Assembly (NCBI RefSeq): GCF_004912195.1 | Contig: NZ_STGW01000001.1 | Span: forward strand, 241,073-305,072 | Origin: Nocardioides caeni | GTDB lineage: Bacteria > Actinomycetota > Actinomycetes > Propionibacteriales > Nocardioidaceae | Direction of reading: 5' to 3' | Length of the DNA: 64,000 bases | Shown: positions 62,363-64,000 of the stretch, piece after piece | How the letters are laid out: every line of letters starts with the position of its first letter | Position numbering within the stretch: position 1 is the first letter of the stretch | Program-made: the position numbers and the translations under genes | The notes under the pieces: generated by a model | What the model saw: the letters and a program-made list of their open reading frames with translations, nothing else | What the model was told of the DNA's origin: nothing | Databases searched by the model: none

Positions 62363-62572
62363 TCAGCGGGACGAGAAGCAGACCAGGCAGGAGGCCGGGA
62401 GGTGATGGATGTTGGCCTGGTGCAGCCGCTCGGAGCGGGCGAGGACGTCGTCGAGCGCCCGCTCGGACCGGGCGATCTCGATGATCACCGCCTCGAGCTC
62501 GGGGGACAGGCGGGATCCCGCGGTGCTCGTCCGCGGTCCGCCGGTGACCTGTTCGGTGGCCAGTGCGCTCAT
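62363..62572 (-). CDS. Small helical hypothetical protein (69 aa)
   Basis: Encodes MSALATEQVTGGPRTSTAGS then an acidic helix (LSPELEAVIIEIARSERALD) ending in Cys-Leu-Val-Cys. GGGGAGGAAAACC before the ATG is a good Shine-Dalgarno. A CxxC at the end could bind metal. Not recognised. Upstream is a 172-nt gap with no evident gene before the cardiolipin-synthase-like gene; a GGGAC/GTCCC hairpin lies at about 62611-62624. Confidence 0.5.
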   Translation of the reverse strand: MSALATEQVTGGPRTSTAGSRLSPELEAVIIEIARSERALDDVLARSERLHQANIHHLPASCLVCFSSR

Positions 62573-62744
62573 GGTTTTCCTCCCCCAAGGTGCCCGAGTC
62601 CTGACTGCCCGGGACCCTCCGTCCCGGCTGTTCCCTCGAGGATGTCGGAGTGTCGCAGGGCGGGGCAATGGTCGGCGGCGAGGTCCGGCCGAAGGTTCGC
62701 AGACCCATGGCCCGGAGGGACTAGGCGACCGGGACGAGGGTCAC

Positions 62745-64000
62745 CTATTGCAGCGCCGCAGTCAGGCGGGCGACGTTGTCGACGTACTTCGAGCGGCGTG
62801 GACGCTCGGTCCACGCGTCGAGGGTCAGCTCCTTCGACAGCGACCGATAGGTGTCCTCGACCTCGCGCATCCGGGTGACGACCTGCACGCTCGGCATCAT
62901 CAGCGACACCTCGTAGTTGAGGCCGAACGAGCGCATGTCCATGTTGCTCGAGCCGACCACGGCGACGCTGTCGTCGATGGTGAAGTGCTTGGAGTGCAGG
63001 ATGAAGGGCGCCGGATAGAGCCAGATCCGCACGCCGGCGTGCAGCAGCGCCTTGTAGTAGGACGCCTGCGCGTGACCCACCAGGAACTGGTCGGACACCT
63101 CGCTGACGAACAGCTCGACCTCGACGCCGCGCTGCGCGGCGGTGGTGACGGCATAGAGCAGTGACTCGTCGGGGACGAAGTACGGCGAGGTCAGGGAGAT
63201 GCGGTCCGTGGCGGCGTAGAGCAGCGAGGTGAACATCCGCAGGTTGTTCTCCGCGACGATGCCGGGCCCGCTGGGGACGACCTGGCAGGGGACGTCGAAG
63301 ATCTCGTCCGGCCGGGCGTCCGGCTCGCCGAGGACGGGCACGAGGTCGACGACCTCCCCGGTCTCGACGTACCAGTCGGAGGCGAACACCGCGTTGAGGG
63401 CACCCACGACCGGGCCCTCGAGCCGCACCATCAGCTCGACCCACTCGCGGCCCAGCCTGTGGTTGGCCGACTTGTTGTAGCCGGGCTCGGTGAGGTTCAG
63501 CGATCCGGTGAAGCCGACGCTGCCGTCGACGACGAGGATCTTGCGGTGGTTGCGCAGGTCCGGTCGGCGGAAGCGGCCCCGGAGCGGCTGGATCGGCAGC
63601 ATCGGACGCCAGTCGATCGCCGTCCTGTCGAGGCGTCGGGTCATGCGACGGTAGCCGGGGATCCGCCGTGACCCGATGTGGTCGAAGAGCAACCGCACCG
63701 ACACACCCCGGTCGGTCGCGCGAATCATCGCCTGGAAGACCGGGTCGGTCACCTCGTCCCAGGCGGTGATGTAGAACTCGACGTGCACGTGGGCCTGGGC
63801 ACGGTCGATCTCCGCGGCCATCTCCTCGACCACGCCGCGGTAGTCGGGCCACAGCTGCACCTCGTTGCCGCCGGTCATCCGCAGCGCGCCGAGCGAGCGG
63901 TTGAGCTCGGCGATGCGTTGCACCGGGCGGGGGAGCGAGGCCAGGTCGTAGTCGAGCGGCAACTCCTCGGTGCGCTGGCGGATCGCCGTGATCGCCTGCT
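62745..64000 (-). CDS. Phospholipase-D-type cardiolipin synthase-like protein (5' end cut by window)
   Basis: At least 417 residues; the frame is open past the window end, so the start is not seen (a TTG at 63962 is not obviously the start). Two HKD motifs: HRKILVVDGSVGFTGSLNLT and HSKHFTIDDSVAVVGSSNMD, each followed by the Asn/Asp and Gly typical of the superfamily. Layout and MTGGNEVQLW match bacterial cardiolipin synthases, which join two phosphatidylglycerols. Some of the N-terminal membrane segments would lie outside the window. Confidence 0.9.
   Translation of the reverse strand, partial: QAITAIRQRTEELPLDYDLASLPRPVQRIAELNRSLGALRMTGGNEVQLWPDYRGVVEEMAAEIDRAQAHVHVEFYITAWDEVTDPVFQAMIRATDRGVSVRLLFDHIGSRRIPGYRRMTRRLDRTAIDWRPMLPIQPLRGRFRRPDLRNHRKILVVDGSVGFTGSLNLTEPGYNKSANHRLGREWVELMVRLEGPVVGALNAVFASDWYVETGEVVDLVPVLGEPDARPDEIFDVPCQVVPSGPGIVAENNLRMFTSLLYAATDRISLTSPYFVPDESLLYAVTTAAQRGVEVELFVSEVSDQFLVGHAQASYYKALLHAGVRIWLYPAPFILHSKHFTIDDSVAVVGSSNMDMRSFGLNYEVSLMMPSVQVVTRMREVEDTYRSLSKELTLDAWTERPRRSKYVDNVARLTAALQ

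Noticed and set aside
1..64000. CRISPR arrays, rRNA operons, transposases or prophage structural genes
   Set aside because: None seen: the tandem repeats have no spacers, and no transposase, capsid, tail or rRNA sequence was recognised.

Overview
The window is high-GC DNA, very densely coded, with many ATGA/GTGA stop-start overlaps and several genes that have no visible Shine-Dalgarno. A uvrD2-whiB7 neighbourhood, UPF0182 and PPA1309-family proteins, EgtB/EgtD and the general codon use point to an actinomycete, most likely Nocardioides or a close relative in the Nocardioidaceae. This placement comes from gene content only.

Region 1 (1-15.4 kb) looks like conserved actinobacterial core: the 3' end of uvrD2, a small unknown gene, whiB7 with hairpins in its leader, small proteins, an orphan ThiF/cyclodehydratase-like protein, an enoyl-CoA hydratase, a HhH+PHP protein, a YgjP-like metallopeptidase, a NUDIX/DUF2342 protease pair, moaE, a Lon-like PDZ protease, a PPA1309-family protein, UPF0182, an epoxide-hydrolase-fold protein and a TRIC channel. 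Two gaps hold unusual DNA: DnaA-box-like repeats (4.8-5.0 kb) and a 22-bp tandem repeat (6.07-6.15 kb).

Region 2 (15.4-20.7 kb, all minus strand) carries an arylsulfatase behind a 32-bp palindrome, then a surface module of a carbohydrate-binding beta-helix lipoprotein, a VTC-domain protein and a DUF4956 membrane protein.

Region 3 (20.8-26.6 kb) is the clearest mobile segment. An initiator tRNA-Met gene is followed by a tyrosine recombinase and by a TetR-controlled operon (alcohol dehydrogenase, two fused tautomerases, a carboxymuconolactone-decarboxylase-like protein, a 4-TM protein). The segment ends at an exact 38-bp copy of the tRNA 3' end followed by a second terminator, so it reads as a 5.67-kb element integrated into tRNA-fMet. 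A decayed nuclease fragment lies just outside it.

Region 4 (27-51.4 kb) is general metabolism and regulation: DUF427/DUF2236, a heme-oxygenase-like iron enzyme with a CDGSH protein, egtB-egtD, a proline-rich surface protein, oxidoreductases, a sulfotransferase, a cation/proton antiporter with a TrkA-N domain, lysoplasmalogenase, pruA, a GH6 enzyme, a hydrolase-LuxR fusion, fprA, phhA, and several divergent regulator/target pairs with readable operators (TetR, AraC, LysR) or none obvious (Lrp).

Region 5 (51.4-60.3 kb) is a compact type IV pilus operon: pilin, PilT, PilB, PilC, three prepilin-like proteins (the last a 716-residue, lower-GC putative tip protein) and PilD. PilD appears to start at a CTG overlapping the preceding stop. 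A tandem REP-like repeat and a structured AT-rich leader precede the operon. The last 3.7 kb hold a Ser/Thr kinase, small membrane proteins and a cardiolipin-synthase-like protein cut by the window end.
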